Below are positions 34,663-43,719 of a stretch of DNA of 64,000 bases, one piece after another. The stretch comes from Brasilonema sp. UFV-L1 (lineage in GTDB: Bacteria; Cyanobacteriota; Cyanobacteriia; Cyanobacteriales; Nostocaceae), in assembly GCF_012912105.1 (NCBI RefSeq), contig NZ_QMEA01000003.1, positions 62,001 to 126,000 on the forward strand, given 5' to 3'. The stretch's first letter is position 1. Every line of letters begins with the position of its first letter. The notes under the pieces are model-generated. The model saw only the letters and a program-made list of their open reading frames with translations. It was not told where the DNA came from and did not search any database. The position numbers and the translations under genes are program-made.

Positions 34663-34894
34663 ACGCGCCCGCATCATCGACATAGAGGGAGATTTGGTCA
34701 CCCTACGTTATGAAACTGAAGAAGAAGATGAAATTTGTTCTTGGGAGGAAATGGTTCGCCTTGAAAGTATTGGTGCTGTAACACAAAAATTAGCTTCAGT
34801 ACCACGTGGTAATGTAGAACCTCTTTTAACTGAAGACTGTCCTGAAGTTGAGCGCATCCGTAATCGTTTGACTGATTCTTCAAATCCAGAATAA
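34580..34894 (+). CDS. Small conserved cyanobacterial protein (DUF6679-like)
   Basis: 104 residues. MLHRKIYQLCCDGREVCVFL then RDQQRWIERARIIDIEGDLV, a strongly acidic stretch (YETEEEDEICSWEEMVRLES), and a C-terminal PEVERIRNRL. I think this is the DUF6679 family of cyanobacteria, but from memory only. Composition suggests a soluble, SH3-like or beta-rich protein. Its ATG lies inside the preceding ORF, in a different frame, with no strong independent ribosome-binding site. Confidence 0.65.
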   Translation: MLHRKIYQLCCDGREVCVFLRDQQRWIERARIIDIEGDLVTLRYETEEEDEICSWEEMVRLESIGAVTQKLASVPRGNVEPLLTEDCPEVERIRNRLTDSSNPE

Positions 34895-34988
34895 TCACTG
34901 CGTAAGGATTCAGCGCAAATGACGATCAAACAAATGCTGTTAAGTTCTAAGTCGTATGCCGATGCCTTACGAGTCGTGATGCATAAAG

Positions 34989-35009
34989 CCCCCCTTTTCT
35001 AAAGGGGGG
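34989..35009. terminator. Hairpin downstream of the small-gene pair
   Basis: CCCCCC (34989-34994) pairs with GGGGGG (35004-35009), with TTTTCTAAA between and only short T tracts around. Such C6/G6 hairpins are common after cyanobacterial genes; it may terminate the upstream pair. Confidence 0.5.
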
Positions 35010-35084
35010 ATATAAGCGAATAGGACAAATTTATTTGTCCTGTCAGATAGTATAATAAAATTGTCCACTACACAGGCAGAGTCT

Positions 35085-35265
35085 CGCTGCAAAGGAGGAA
35101 CCTGTCTCGGAATGGGTGGCTAATTATTCTTCGCCGTGGGGCACACGGTATACGCTTGTGGAGGGTAAAGTAATCTGGAATGTTCCTGTATGGATTCCTC
35201 CTTGGGGCATTTTGGATCTCCCTGTGAAACAAGAATCCCCGAAATTAAATTTCGGGGAGTGTCAA
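35085..35265 (+). mobile_element. Orphan IS605-type 3' end (omega-RNA/right-end remnant)
   Basis: The hairpin CAAGAATCCCCGAAAT-TAAAT-TTCGGGGAGTGTCAA at 35230-35265 is the classical right end of IS200/IS605 elements. The 145 bp before it (35085-35229) is not clearly coding but is rich in short complementary blocks, as expected for the 3' region where TnpB guide (omega) RNA is produced. No tnpB reading frame precedes it. The alternative is decayed coding sequence. Confidence 0.5.
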
Positions 35266-35778
35266 AGGCACACTATAGAACGAGGCACGAAGCAGGGTGG
35301 TAGTCTGTATCATAGGAGGGGAAGCAGTCCGCCCTTGCGGGTTTCCCAGTAATCCTGCAAGTCACCTTTTCTCAAGAGAAGCGACTGACTTGTGATGATG
35401 GCGACTTGCAGGAACTGATGTTTTTCCTCTGTAGGAAACTTAGCGTCAGTCCTGTAGACAGGCTACGAATTGCAAAGCAGCTTCTGTTGAAGAGTTTTTG
35501 ACTGGTCATACTGTCACTAGTCGAACCAAACAAAGAAAAATAAGATATGCACGGATGGCTTAACCTTGGCTTAAGTGTGTCTGGACGTTGAGGGCTAAAA
35601 ACGGCCAACCACTCTCATGCCCACGTTAAAACGTCAATTAAGATATCGCTTGTCGAACAATGTCTGGGTTTTTGAGGACAGACAACCTAAGGTGGTTCGA
35701 TAAGAAGCTTTCTCGTTAAGGCGGACTCTTGAGCAGAGGCGCTTGATACTCCAGGGGGAAAATCAATGGAGTTAGCAC
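35266..35778. other. Unassigned structured intergenic DNA
   Basis: A 10-bp inverted repeat, CCTGCAAGTC (35355-35364) and GACTTGCAGG (35404-35413), and several shorter palindromes lie in 0.5 kb with no good coding frame. It does not look like RNase P RNA, tmRNA or 6S RNA as I know them. It may be further IS debris or an unrecognised RNA. Confidence 0.3.
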
Positions 35779-37452
35779 TCACGACTCTGAGTTCTTTTCA
35801 GTGTTACGTTCAAACGCAGGGCAGTAACCTTCAAGAGTGACTTTGAAATTATACAGTGGGGACGCAGGATTCCAACACCTCTGTCCCCTTTGATGTCGGC
35901 AAGTACCGCAACAATCAAGATCAGACCACGTAAAGCGATCGCTATTTTGGTTTAGCAGTTCTCTTTGCGACAGTCCCCGTAACACTAAATCTTCACCTTG
36001 CCAGCGGGCTTCAATTAAGCCTGTATCAGCGAAGTGTCGCCACCGAGGATCAGCAGTGATTGCATCGGGTAGAGTGATTGTGACTACAGTTCCGAGTTCC
36101 GTGAGTTCGCCTTCATAATTGGCTTCTGGTGCAGCTGGTTGTAAAAATGTTTCACCAATAGGCAGTTCCACGAGTGTGCCAGCTGCGGGAGAATGAAGAT
36201 GATAACGGTTTTGTAGCTCTTCTAGGCTTGTGAGATCTGCTAGGTAAGTGGGGGAACCGTGGACGAAGATGACATGCTGCGGTCGCAAATTATGAATCAG
36301 TTGAGTTGTCCCAGGACCATCACTATGTTGAGCAAGAAGATAAGTTTCGACGCTCATCACCTGTAAATATTCGTCGTTAATTTTTATGTTAGTTTTCTCT
36401 GGGAAAAGGGTGAGCCAAGAACCAGTATTGCTTTGGCAGTATTTGTATAGGTCAGCTGTAAAGTCAGTCAAAATAATACAAGGATTGTCAACATCAAGGC
36501 GCTGTTCTGGCTGCATGCGCCGCACACGTGGGCGTATCCGTTCATCCCAAAATAAGGGTTGATGGCGGGCAAAGTTTTGTATTGATGGTGGTAGATGAGG
36601 TAGCAATTCCAGGTAAGCATCACATCCAACAGCGACAGTACCATCAACCCAGATATTTAAATCTCTTCCAGTAAAATGGTGATGACTGCGTAAAAGCATC
36701 AGCAGTTCTTGACCGAGTCCTAAAGTAGGTGTCGGAAGAAGCACCGAACAACGCTCAGCGATCGCTCGGTTAATTCTTTCAGCAAGTTGATTTTCTTGAG
36801 CACGGCGGTGGGGATGACGGGAAGTTCCATAACTGCCTTCAATAATCAACACATCCAACTTTATTCCCCGCAATTCTTCCAACCGCAAACCTTCTACAAG
36901 TCGGGAATTGGATAAAAAAAAGTCGCCTGTATATAGTAACCTGTAAGAACGCTCTTGAGTGGTATACGTCAGTAAAATTGCCACTGCTCCTGGTAAGTGA
37001 CCGGCAGGAAAGATTTCTGCCACCAGACCTTCTTTGAATTCTACAGGCGATCGCAATGGTAGCGCTTGACAAAATGGCGCTACTTCCTGATTGTCTTGCT
37101 CTAGCCAATTGAGAGGCAATAACTTGCTGGTCACTTCGCTGGCGTATATTGGTAGTAAAGGAAATGCCTTATGCAGAGCTAACAATCCTCTGGCATGATC
37201 GCTATGGGCGTGACTGACCAAGACGAAATCTGCTGGTAACGGTGAACTCCCTCGACGCGCCGATTTTTTCAATCCCTGTACTAGAGGTGATACATCCGCC
37301 AAGCCACAGTCAAGCAAAATGCGGTGTGGTCCCATCCGTACTAACAAACAAACACCCTCATCATCGTGGTGAACCCCAAAGGGCAAACATTCTAATTCAC
37401 TCGCCGTCTCCTCCGTATCAAATTTAGAGGATACTGACAGGCGATCGCTCAT
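35779..37452 (-). CDS. Metallo-beta-lactamase/beta-CASP nuclease-like protein
   Basis: 557 residues. An MBL domain carries H81-A-H83-S-D85-H86 in LVSHAHSDHARGLL, AGHLPGAVAILL, and YTGDFFLSNSRLVEG, followed by the beta-CASP region (GSYGTSRHPHRRAQENQLAERI) and the C-terminal HGSPTYLADLTSLEEL motif. These are the marks of RNase J/CPSF-type nucleases. A cysteine-rich tail (CCGTCRHQRGQRCWN, then GYCPAF) near 514-549 may bind an additional metal. It is shorter than the full RNase J and has no dedicated C-terminal RNase J oligomerisation domain. Target RNA or DNA unknown. It lies between IS remnants. Confidence 0.85.
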   Translation of the reverse strand: MSDRLSVSSKFDTEETASELECLPFGVHHDDEGVCLLVRMGPHRILLDCGLADVSPLVQGLKKSARRGSSPLPADFVLVSHAHSDHARGLLALHKAFPLLPIYASEVTSKLLPLNWLEQDNQEVAPFCQALPLRSPVEFKEGLVAEIFPAGHLPGAVAILLTYTTQERSYRLLYTGDFFLSNSRLVEGLRLEELRGIKLDVLIIEGSYGTSRHPHRRAQENQLAERINRAIAERCSVLLPTPTLGLGQELLMLLRSHHHFTGRDLNIWVDGTVAVGCDAYLELLPHLPPSIQNFARHQPLFWDERIRPRVRRMQPEQRLDVDNPCIILTDFTADLYKYCQSNTGSWLTLFPEKTNIKINDEYLQVMSVETYLLAQHSDGPGTTQLIHNLRPQHVIFVHGSPTYLADLTSLEELQNRYHLHSPAAGTLVELPIGETFLQPAAPEANYEGELTELGTVVTITLPDAITADPRWRHFADTGLIEARWQGEDLVLRGLSQRELLNQNSDRFTWSDLDCCGTCRHQRGQRCWNPASPLYNFKVTLEGYCPAFERNTEKNSES

Positions 37453-38650
37453 GCTCCTTTCCCCTCTAACCTCATTTTTATGGACATTTGCTTAATGCTT
37501 ATTCCAAAGGGGAGAACACTCGCATGTGGAAGGAAACTTCTAACGAAAACAAAGTATCCTTTGTGGATATTTTTCGTGGATAGTTTTTCCTTCTACACAA
37601 TGTCCATCGCCAGTTCAGTGATGCATCTCCACACCATTGGAACGCTGATGTTTGTTCGATTAAGATAACTGTACCAAACTTGCGGTATGTAAATAAATGG
37701 GTGATAAAAATGCTTCAAGCTAACAACAGAGGGTAGAGACGGCAACCTGCTACCGGAGGGTTTTCCGACTTGTAGCAAGTGGCGTTTTCCCTTCAAACTC
37801 GGTTTTGTGAGGGATTCCCAAACCACTGTGTTAGGGAGGTAGTGCGCCCAAAGAGGTTCCCTCGTTGATTGCACCTGCCGTGGCCTTTATGAGGAAATGC
37901 TCTTCGTCACAAGACGAAGGCAGGCATAGAGTGAACTCATTGGGCGTTCTCCTGATTTAGACGACTGCGGAGCGCACAGTGTGAGTGTATATACTTACAC
38001 CAGATGCTGGTTTGTTGGCACCAACCTCCCCAGGACTGACGCCTGATTTGTGAACTCTACAGATAGGTCATACCTGTTAAACGTAGCCGTGCCGCAGGCG
38101 TAGGGCAAAAGACTGAGGGAGGTTTTGGACTTTGAGGCTACTGGTGTTGGCTTCAGTGACACTCACGCATTTAGCGTCCTGTTATGAACGCCCGAAGAGC
38201 AGTTTCCCAGAGGGGAGAAAATGACGTCAGGCAAGTAACTCTCTCATTGGGTAACTGATGGCTTTTATAACTTCAGTGGGCAGATCCGTTCCCATGATAG
38301 TTATCTGAATCGTAGAATCCATTTTTCGTACCAAAGAACAAGCACGAAACTGTGAAGACAATTGTTAGTGCAGCTAGAATCAGCTTTACATCCATGTGTT
38401 TGTTGCCCTTTACGAAAGACTTTCTGATTTTAATAGAATAATTTCGATGTCTAAAGAAATTCTCTGAAAATCTTTACTATGTATGGGAAGATTTTACAAT
38501 AAGTATATATACTTTTGTTTTCTCATTATAAGACTTTTTGGTAAAGCTGTCTATCCTCTGAAAAAGGATTATGACAACTCAAACAGTCAAAAATTAAAAA
38601 ATAATTTTACAACGACTTACGCCAGAGTTCTCGAATTACCGCGACTGTAG
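37453..38650. other. 1.2-kb gene-free, palindrome-rich region
   Basis: No convincing coding frame on either strand. It contains many short palindromes: CTTCGTC-ACAA-GACGAAG near 37901-37918, GCCGTGCCGCAGGCGTAGGGC near 38086, and several others. The stretch to about 38330 is unusually GC-balanced and structured compared with the AT-rich gaps elsewhere. It may be IS debris or an unrecognised non-coding RNA locus. Confidence 0.35.
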
Positions 38651-38656
38651 TATGAA

Positions 38657-40060
38657 CTACCCCGCCGCACAGGCGGACGGGGTTTCACCCGGTTCCGTCG
38701 TGTTGCTGAATTTTTGTCTCCTCATTTGCCCAAGTTGCCTCATTGATCCGGTATTCTTTCGTTTACTGGTCTTTGAGGTAGAGCTTAGACATCCGAGACT
38801 ATCGAGGCTGGTTCCCAACCCCGGTTGTTGATTCGTAACAACGTTGTACATCACCATCGCGCTACTCGCATCGCGCGGTATTTCAAGCTTACAGTCTGGG
38901 CAGGCATGATGACGATTTGACAACTCCGCCCATTCCCTGTGAACTGCTCCACACTTTGGGCAACGCTGAGATGGTCTTACATCCCGTGTGGGTAGCACAA
39001 CCATCAATCCCCCTTTCGCCTCAATTTTGTAGGTCAGCATCTTGTTCAGAGTACCAAAACCCACAGAAAGAATGGACTTATTGAGTCCTGCTTTTTGCTT
39101 CTTACGCGAAGTCTGCCGGGCAGAAGATTCTGTCCGGCGAGCTTCGCGTTTGCTACCGCGCTTAGCCTTTCTCGTCATCCCCTTTGTGTTGAGCCCCTCA
39201 GTTACGCCGATGTCATAACGACTTGCAATCTCTGACGTAACCTTGTGTTGCCAATCCCGACGTTGAGTTCCAGCCTTGCGTTGTAGCTTTGCAATACGCT
39301 TATTCGCTTTTTTCTAACGTCGCGACGCCTTAATCTTGTTGTTTCTATTACGAGCTTGTTTGCGCCGTAATTCCTTAGACGCCTTTTTTATCTTCGCTTC
39401 TGTCTTTTGAGTAAAACGCGGATTAGCGACTTGTTCAACATTTTCCCCGTCATAGGTTGTAATTGCCGTTTCGCATCCCAAATCAAAAGCAACGATTGAG
39501 TCGTACGCTAAATCAGATTTCGACCCAAATTTTGTTGCAATGTCGGGAATCTCAACAGTGAAAGAAGCGAACCATTGCTTCAAACCAGGCTTGTACACAA
39601 TGGTAAGCGTGGTTGGCTTGCCCCACTGCTTCGCTTGGCCTCGCATCTTTATTTTGATGCCGAGGTCGTTTAAATTCACGCTGCCATGCTTACCAGACGT
39701 ATTAGCTTTCCATCCAGAGAGTGCAGGGTAAGTCCAGCCTGAAAACTTGCGGATTGATTTGAATTTAGGTAGCTTACGCAATCCTTGAAAGAAAGCGTTA
39801 TACGCTAAGTCAACCCGTTTAACCCTGGCTTGCAAGGCTTGAGAATGAAGGTAGGCAAACTCAACCCACTCTTTCTTGTAATCAGGTAAACAATTTTGTT
39901 GTTCCAGGTACGAAACTGATTTGCGATTCGCCCTCCACTCGTACTTACGGTGAGCGATACAGGCGTTGTATAAGTAGGCATGATCTCGCCTTGCTTGAAG
40001 CAACTTACCTTCGTGCGTTTTGTTTGGATAAAGACGAAATGTTTGCCTGCGAATTGCCAT
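38657..40060 (-). pseudogene. tnpB: tnpB RNA-guided nuclease with one in-frame amber codon
   Basis: One continuous minus-strand frame of 468 codons is interrupted only by TAG at 39314-39316 (codon 249). Before it lie the N-terminal MAIRRQTFRLYPNKTHEGKL and RuvC-I IVAFDLGCETAI with D193. After it lie RuvC-II DIGVTEGLNTKGM (Glu), a zinc finger CPKCGAVHREW...CPDC, and RuvC-III RDASSAMVMYNV (Asp). All three catalytic acids are thus present. The site of the stop (KASRR*KKANKRI) usually has Trp in relatives (TGG to TAG is a single change). Either a very recent inactivation, suppression or an assembly error. Separate products would be a 248-residue N-part and a C-part starting at ATG 39178. Confidence 0.88.
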
Positions 40061-40253
40061 GTATCACTCCCGAGGTCTTACACGTAAAAAAGTTGGCGAG
40101 CCTTGTAAGAACGAGTACCCTACTACGCCGACGAATTAACACAATGAAGGAAGCTCCTCCGGAGCCGCTACGCTAACGCCAACTTTTTCGGGGACAATGC
40201 GACACCTCCTTTTCTTTGCTAAGCTGTATTTAGCTTATTCGAGTGAGCAATTT

Positions 40254-40463
40254 ATGTCAAGCAGAAAAGGGAAAAAAGCTGTGCGGGGTGTTCCTCTTTT
40301 TTATGATGAAAAAAAGCGTGTTCACGGAATTACTCTCACCAATTTCGTGTGGGAAGGTCTAACCGCACTAGCTCATCAACAACAAATTAGTGTAAGTGAG
40401 CTTATTGAACGGTGGGCTAGAACGGAGATTGACAAAAACTCGAACTCCCCTTCAAGCGGTTAG
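40254..40463 (+). CDS. Small IS-borne regulator-like protein (CopG/RHH-like)
   Basis: 69 residues from ATG 40254; the frame opens at 40197 with an unlikely extension. A basic head (MSSRKGKKAVRG) is followed by PLFYDEKKRVHGITLTNFVW and EGLTALAHQQQISVSELIER, matching the helix-turn-helix half of ribbon-helix-helix proteins. It is transcribed divergently from tnpB inside the IS element, as is common for this family in cyanobacteria. It could repress tnpB; that is inference. Confidence 0.65.
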   Translation: MSSRKGKKAVRGVPLFYDEKKRVHGITLTNFVWEGLTALAHQQQISVSELIERWARTEIDKNSNSPSSG

Positions 40464-40584
40464 TTATTCCAACCTTTTTGAAGGGGAGTATCTCGTTTTT
40501 GTCCGGCTATCCATCCCCACCGCATAGGCGGATGGGGAATTTCGCCGAATTAGGTTAAAGGATAAAATGACTGCCGTTTGGAAA

Positions 40585-40980
40585 CTAACTTGCATAGGAT
40601 ATAGATACAGGAGGAATTTTTGCCAAGATTCCTTTTTTCAGAAGTTCTGGTCTTTCTGCCCAAGGTAACAAACCTTGCTGATGAGTATAATACTTACTGG
40701 CACACTCCAATACATCCGCTATTGCTGAAACTGACAAGTCTGGTGATAAATCACCGAAAAGATATGTGTATTTACTCTCTGCCGTAAAACAAATAACACA
40801 AGAGCGATTGCAAGCGCTCATACATTCTACAGGCGCAATTGCAAACTCTTCTTGCAATTCCCAATGTTGGTACAATTCCTGCAACTGCTGTAATAATTTT
40901 TTACCACCACTAACGCCAACTAGCTTTCCATTTTCCCACACACTCGCACAGGTGGTGCAGACAAACATTGTATGTTGCAT
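40585..40980 (-). CDS. DUF1636 metal-binding protein
   Basis: 131 residues with a thioredoxin-like 2Fe-2S ferredoxin-type Cys pattern: CTTCASVW near 8-15 and VECMSACNRSCVICF near 52-66, then YLFGDLSPDL. The family is often linked to metal or CobW-type chaperone loci. It follows the metallo-hydrolase gene by 17 bp on the same strand, so they probably form one operon. Confidence 0.85.
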   Translation of the reverse strand: MQHTMFVCTTCASVWENGKLVGVSGGKKLLQQLQELYQHWELQEEFAIAPVECMSACNRSCVICFTAESKYTYLFGDLSPDLSVSAIADVLECASKYYTHQQGLLPWAERPELLKKGILAKIPPVSISYAS

Positions 40981-40997
40981 TTTTATCTACAGTTCAC

Positions 40998-41768
40998 TTA
41001 AAATTTATAGCTCAAAACTTGAATTGCACTGTTATCCGGTAATTTACCAGAGCTTACAGTTATTGTGTCACTACTGCTACGACGTACTGTCATTCCATCC
41101 ATGACTTTTAGGAAGTCATCCAAAGGTGAGATATCACAATTGGCAGCATCTGCAGCTTGTGTACGATAATGAGTAGGAATAATTATTTTGGGATTGAGGG
41201 TTTGAATTGCAAGTCTTGCTTCTTCAGGATTATAAGCTTTTGCACCCCCTCCGACAGGGACTAACGCTACGTCAGGACGCCCCATCAGGATTTTTTGCTC
41301 AATGGAAATGGGTGCTGCTGCTCCTCCCATATGAAGGATATTAATTCCCCCTTGCTTCCAAAGCCAAGCCGTATTTATACCAAACTGCTTACCACCTTTA
41401 CGATCATGGTTAATGGCAATTCCCTGGAACTTAATCTTATTAAACTCGTAAGCTCCTGGTTCGTAAATGAGCTTTGGATTTCCAACAAGGTCTTCTACAG
41501 CACCTTCATCTAGCAATTGACTGCTAATCAGAACTAAATCAGCCGCAACCTTTGGTACACGATAACCAGTGGTACAGCCAACAGTCCGAAAAGGATTTGT
41601 GAGAATCTTGACTCCACCGCCAGTAAACAAAAAGCTAGTATGACCCAGCCACTGAATTGATAATGAACCACCAGACTGGGCATTAGCTTGAAAGTAGGAA
41701 CCCAAGCTAGTAACTGATGTTGTTACTAATCCTGCCCCTGCATAGCCCAATAACTGTCGTCGTTTCAT
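40998..41768 (-). CDS. Exported UlaG-like metallo-beta-lactamase-fold hydrolase
   Basis: 256 residues from ATG 41768 (open frame from 41894). MKRRQLLGYAGAGLVTT is a signal-like N-terminus with an RR pair that may use Tat. The MBL part has WLGHTSFLF, a histidine in AINHDRKGGKQ, and LHMGGAAAP and PTHYRTQAAD, as in UlaG-type hydrolases. Some ligands of the canonical HxHxDH box are absent (LISSQLLDE where HxHxD should be), so activity is uncertain. Operon with DUF1636. Confidence 0.75.
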   Translation of the reverse strand: MKRRQLLGYAGAGLVTTSVTSLGSYFQANAQSGGSLSIQWLGHTSFLFTGGGVKILTNPFRTVGCTTGYRVPKVAADLVLISSQLLDEGAVEDLVGNPKLIYEPGAYEFNKIKFQGIAINHDRKGGKQFGINTAWLWKQGGINILHMGGAAAPISIEQKILMGRPDVALVPVGGGAKAYNPEEARLAIQTLNPKIIIPTHYRTQAADAANCDISPLDDFLKVMDGMTVRRSSSDTITVSSGKLPDNSAIQVLSYKF

Positions 41769-42202
41769 GGATTCATCTCTCAAGACTGCAATTGTTCTGT
41801 GAAAGTTTCGCAGTAGTTGCTTTCCTGAAATTGTCAGGATACTCTCTGAGTCCAACTGGACGCCCTCAATATGAGGATAGTTCCGGTGTCGCACCCCGTG
41901 ATTGGACTATTCTCAACCCAAGCAGTAACTCATCGTACATTTGGGCAAGTATTGCGCTCAATCACTACAGTATGATACCTCGTTGCGGTCATTTAAGAAA
42001 TGTAGTACTCAAGGTACGTAAGACAGGTCAACTAGGGCTTTATTCAAGCTTCACTATACCCAAGGCTTTTACTATACTTCGTCACTTTAGTCAAGGAGGG
42101 ACAACGGTTGGGTTTAAACATGTAAAAATCTGGCAACCTATGTCCTATGCCAACGGCACACCAAAAGCGAAGGACATGAATTCGCGAACGGTAAAAACGC
42201 CA
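41769..42202. other. Gene-free gap
   Basis: About 430 bp between two minus-strand genes. A plus-strand open frame spans it (41717-42223) but has no recognisable features and overlaps two gene ends, so it is not called. Confidence 0.45.
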
Positions 42203-42706
42203 CTAAGGCGAAATAGATGCTAAGACTAAAGCGAACAGGGGGGGAAGTAAGAGAACAGCAGCTACGATCACAGCAACCAAGGCAGACACTAGCACAGCAC
42301 CAGCAGCACAGTCTTTAGCAATTTTTGCCAATTCATGATAGGTCTGCTTAACCGTTAAGTCCACAATTGACTCAATGGCTGTATTCAGTAACTCCAATGC
42401 CAAAACTAAACCGCTTGTTAGTCCAATGACAGCAATTTCCACTGATTTAAGATGTAAAAAAACGCTCAAGCCAATTGCTAAAGCGCCAACACCAATGTGA
42501 ATGCGAAAATTACGCTGTGTTTGAAAAGCGTAGCTAATTCCGCACCAAGCATACTTAAAACTGACAAATAAATTAGAGGCTACCTGCCACGATAAATCAC
42601 GTTGCGTATGAACAACTGTTTCTATACAACTCGGTGCTGGCAGGGATGAAGCTTTTGGTGGAGACGAGATTTGTTGAGACATAGGCATAAGAACCAAAGA
42701 GCACAA
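42203..42706 (-). CDS. dgkA: Diacylglycerol kinase-family membrane protein
   Basis: 167 residues. Following an N-terminal cytoplasmic part are helices with the DgkA signature NFRIHIGVGALAI and the active-site ELLNTAIESIVDL (Glu-rich). Prokaryotic DgkA members phosphorylate diacylglycerol or undecaprenol. The order prfB-DUF3285-ybeY-dgkA is frequent in cyanobacteria. It is 116 bp after ybeY. Confidence 0.9.
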   Translation of the reverse strand: MCSLVLMPMSQQISSPPKASSLPAPSCIETVVHTQRDLSWQVASNLFVSFKYAWCGISYAFQTQRNFRIHIGVGALAIGLSVFLHLKSVEIAVIGLTSGLVLALELLNTAIESIVDLTVKQTYHELAKIAKDCAAGAVLVSALVAVIVAAVLLLPPLFALVLASISP

Positions 42707-42822
42707 TAGGTGAGGAGAAAATGGCAGATGTTAAGAAAAAAAGAAACAATTATAAGCAATTTTTAACAGAAAAATAGTAGATATAAAATACACAATAGCA
42801 CTTAGATTATATTAAATCATTG

Positions 42823-43359
42823 CTATTCAAAGTCAATGTCAATACCTATACATTTCAGTAGCATTACTTGCTGCTTGAGCATTTGGTTCAAACTTTCCTC
42901 GTCAGGATGATCCCAACCCAAAAGATGCAGTAACCCATGAGCTGCTAACCAACAGAGTTCTGTTGACACAGGGTGCTCTTGCTGTTGAGCTTGCTGCTGA
43001 GCTGTTTCGACAGAAATAACAATATCACCCAGATAAAGTGGTTCTTGGGCATCCATTTCTGATAACGCAGGAGTATCTACCTCCAGTGCTGCAAAAGATA
43101 ACACGTCTGTCGGCTTATTTTGATGACGATACTCGTAGTTGAGTGTACAAATTTCTCTGTTATCTGTCAGACGTAGTCCAATTTCATAAGTTGGCGCTGG
43201 AGAAAGACTTGGGTGTAGTATGTTCAACCAGCGCTCAAACCAGTCTTTCCAAGTTTCAACTGCAATATGAGCATCCTTATTCCCAGAGTTTAGGGCGTCT
43301 GACTGGGATGACTCATGATAATAATCCTGCACATACAGTTCAACTCGCACCAGCGACAA
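42823..43359 (-). CDS. ybeY: Endoribonuclease YbeY
   Basis: 178 residues. The zinc-binding H-x3-H-x5-H motif is present as HGLLHLLGWDH near the C-terminus. EYRHQNKPTDVLSFAALE and YLGDIVISVETAQQQA are the standard core motifs. YbeY processes the 3' end of 16S rRNA and takes part in ribosome quality control. It follows the DUF3285 gene and precedes dgkA on the same strand. Confidence 0.95.
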   Translation of the reverse strand: MSLVRVELYVQDYYHESSQSDALNSGNKDAHIAVETWKDWFERWLNILHPSLSPAPTYEIGLRLTDNREICTLNYEYRHQNKPTDVLSFAALEVDTPALSEMDAQEPLYLGDIVISVETAQQQAQQQEHPVSTELCWLAAHGLLHLLGWDHPDEESLNQMLKQQVMLLKCIGIDIDFE

Positions 43360-43391
43360 AGTCTCCTAAACTTAGGTATCAATTTATTAGT

Positions 43392-43411
43392 CCCTGTCCT
43401 TAAGGACGGGG
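43392..43411. terminator. Short palindrome between DUF3285 and ybeY
   Basis: CCCTGTCCTTAAGGACGGGG pairs almost perfectly around TTAA. Its short T tracts make it only a weak terminator candidate; it may be a small palindromic repeat. Confidence 0.4.
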
Positions 43412-43419
43412 TCTTAATA

Positions 43420-43575
43420 TTAGTGAGTCAGGTAAGCCAGACCCACAAGGACTGCTAAAAGCCCTACAGTTGTCAGTACAAAATGCTTCAAGGAGGTAAA
43501 ACGCTTTTGCACCATGTTTCGCATGGCGAGTTTGACGTAGCTAGGTTGAGGTTCTGCAGAAGGAGAGTCGCTCAT
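43420..43575 (-). CDS. DUF3285 family small membrane protein
   Basis: 51 residues, ATG 43575 to TAA 43420. The sequence begins MSDSPSAEPQPSYVKLAMRN and ends in a membrane helix (VLTTVGLLAVLVGLAYLTH). I recognise the cyanobacterial DUF3285 pattern (PSYVKLAMRNMV...SLKHFxLT). It sits between prfB and ybeY, a conserved place for this family, and is easily missed because of its length. Confidence 0.85.
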   Translation of the reverse strand: MSDSPSAEPQPSYVKLAMRNMVQKRFTSLKHFVLTTVGLLAVLVGLAYLTH

Positions 43576-43719
43576 AATGATGATTTGTCAACAAACTCTT
43601 ATAACAATGTAACAGTTCTTATTAGATTCAGGTGCCATTGTGCCCCTTTTGAGAACCAGATGAGAAGATGAACAAGCAAATTAACCATAACGTTTCTTGT
43701 TCATCTCCCTTATTCAGAG

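Larger units (their letters stand above)
38651..40537. mobile_element. Nearly complete IS605-type insertion element
   Basis: Right end: GAACTACCCCGCCGC hairpin at 38653-38682. Left end: TTTTTGTCCGGCTATCCATC (40496-40515) into the hairpin CCATCCCC...GGATGGGG (40511-40537). Between lie tnpB (minus strand) and a small divergent regulator-like gene (plus strand). No tnpA is present, common for TnpB-only elements that depend on another TnpA. An additional stem, TCCCCTTCAAG at 40446 and CTTTTTGAAGGGGA at 40474, follows the small gene. Confidence 0.75.

Noticed and set aside
35116-35352. 78-residue plus-strand open frame
   Set aside because: It covers the IS right-end hairpin and orphan non-coding DNA; the product is not family-like.
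35266-35778. RNase P RNA, tmRNA or 6S RNA
   Set aside because: The conserved RNase P core (GAAAGTCCGGGCT type), the tmRNA tag frame and the 6S bubble pattern were all absent by eye.
37593-37874. 93-residue minus-strand open frame in the palindrome-rich gap
   Set aside because: Composition and lack of family features make it unlikely; left as part of the unassigned region.
41717-42223. 168-residue plus-strand open frame
   Set aside because: It overlaps two real genes on the other strand, has no conserved motif, and has an irregular composition.
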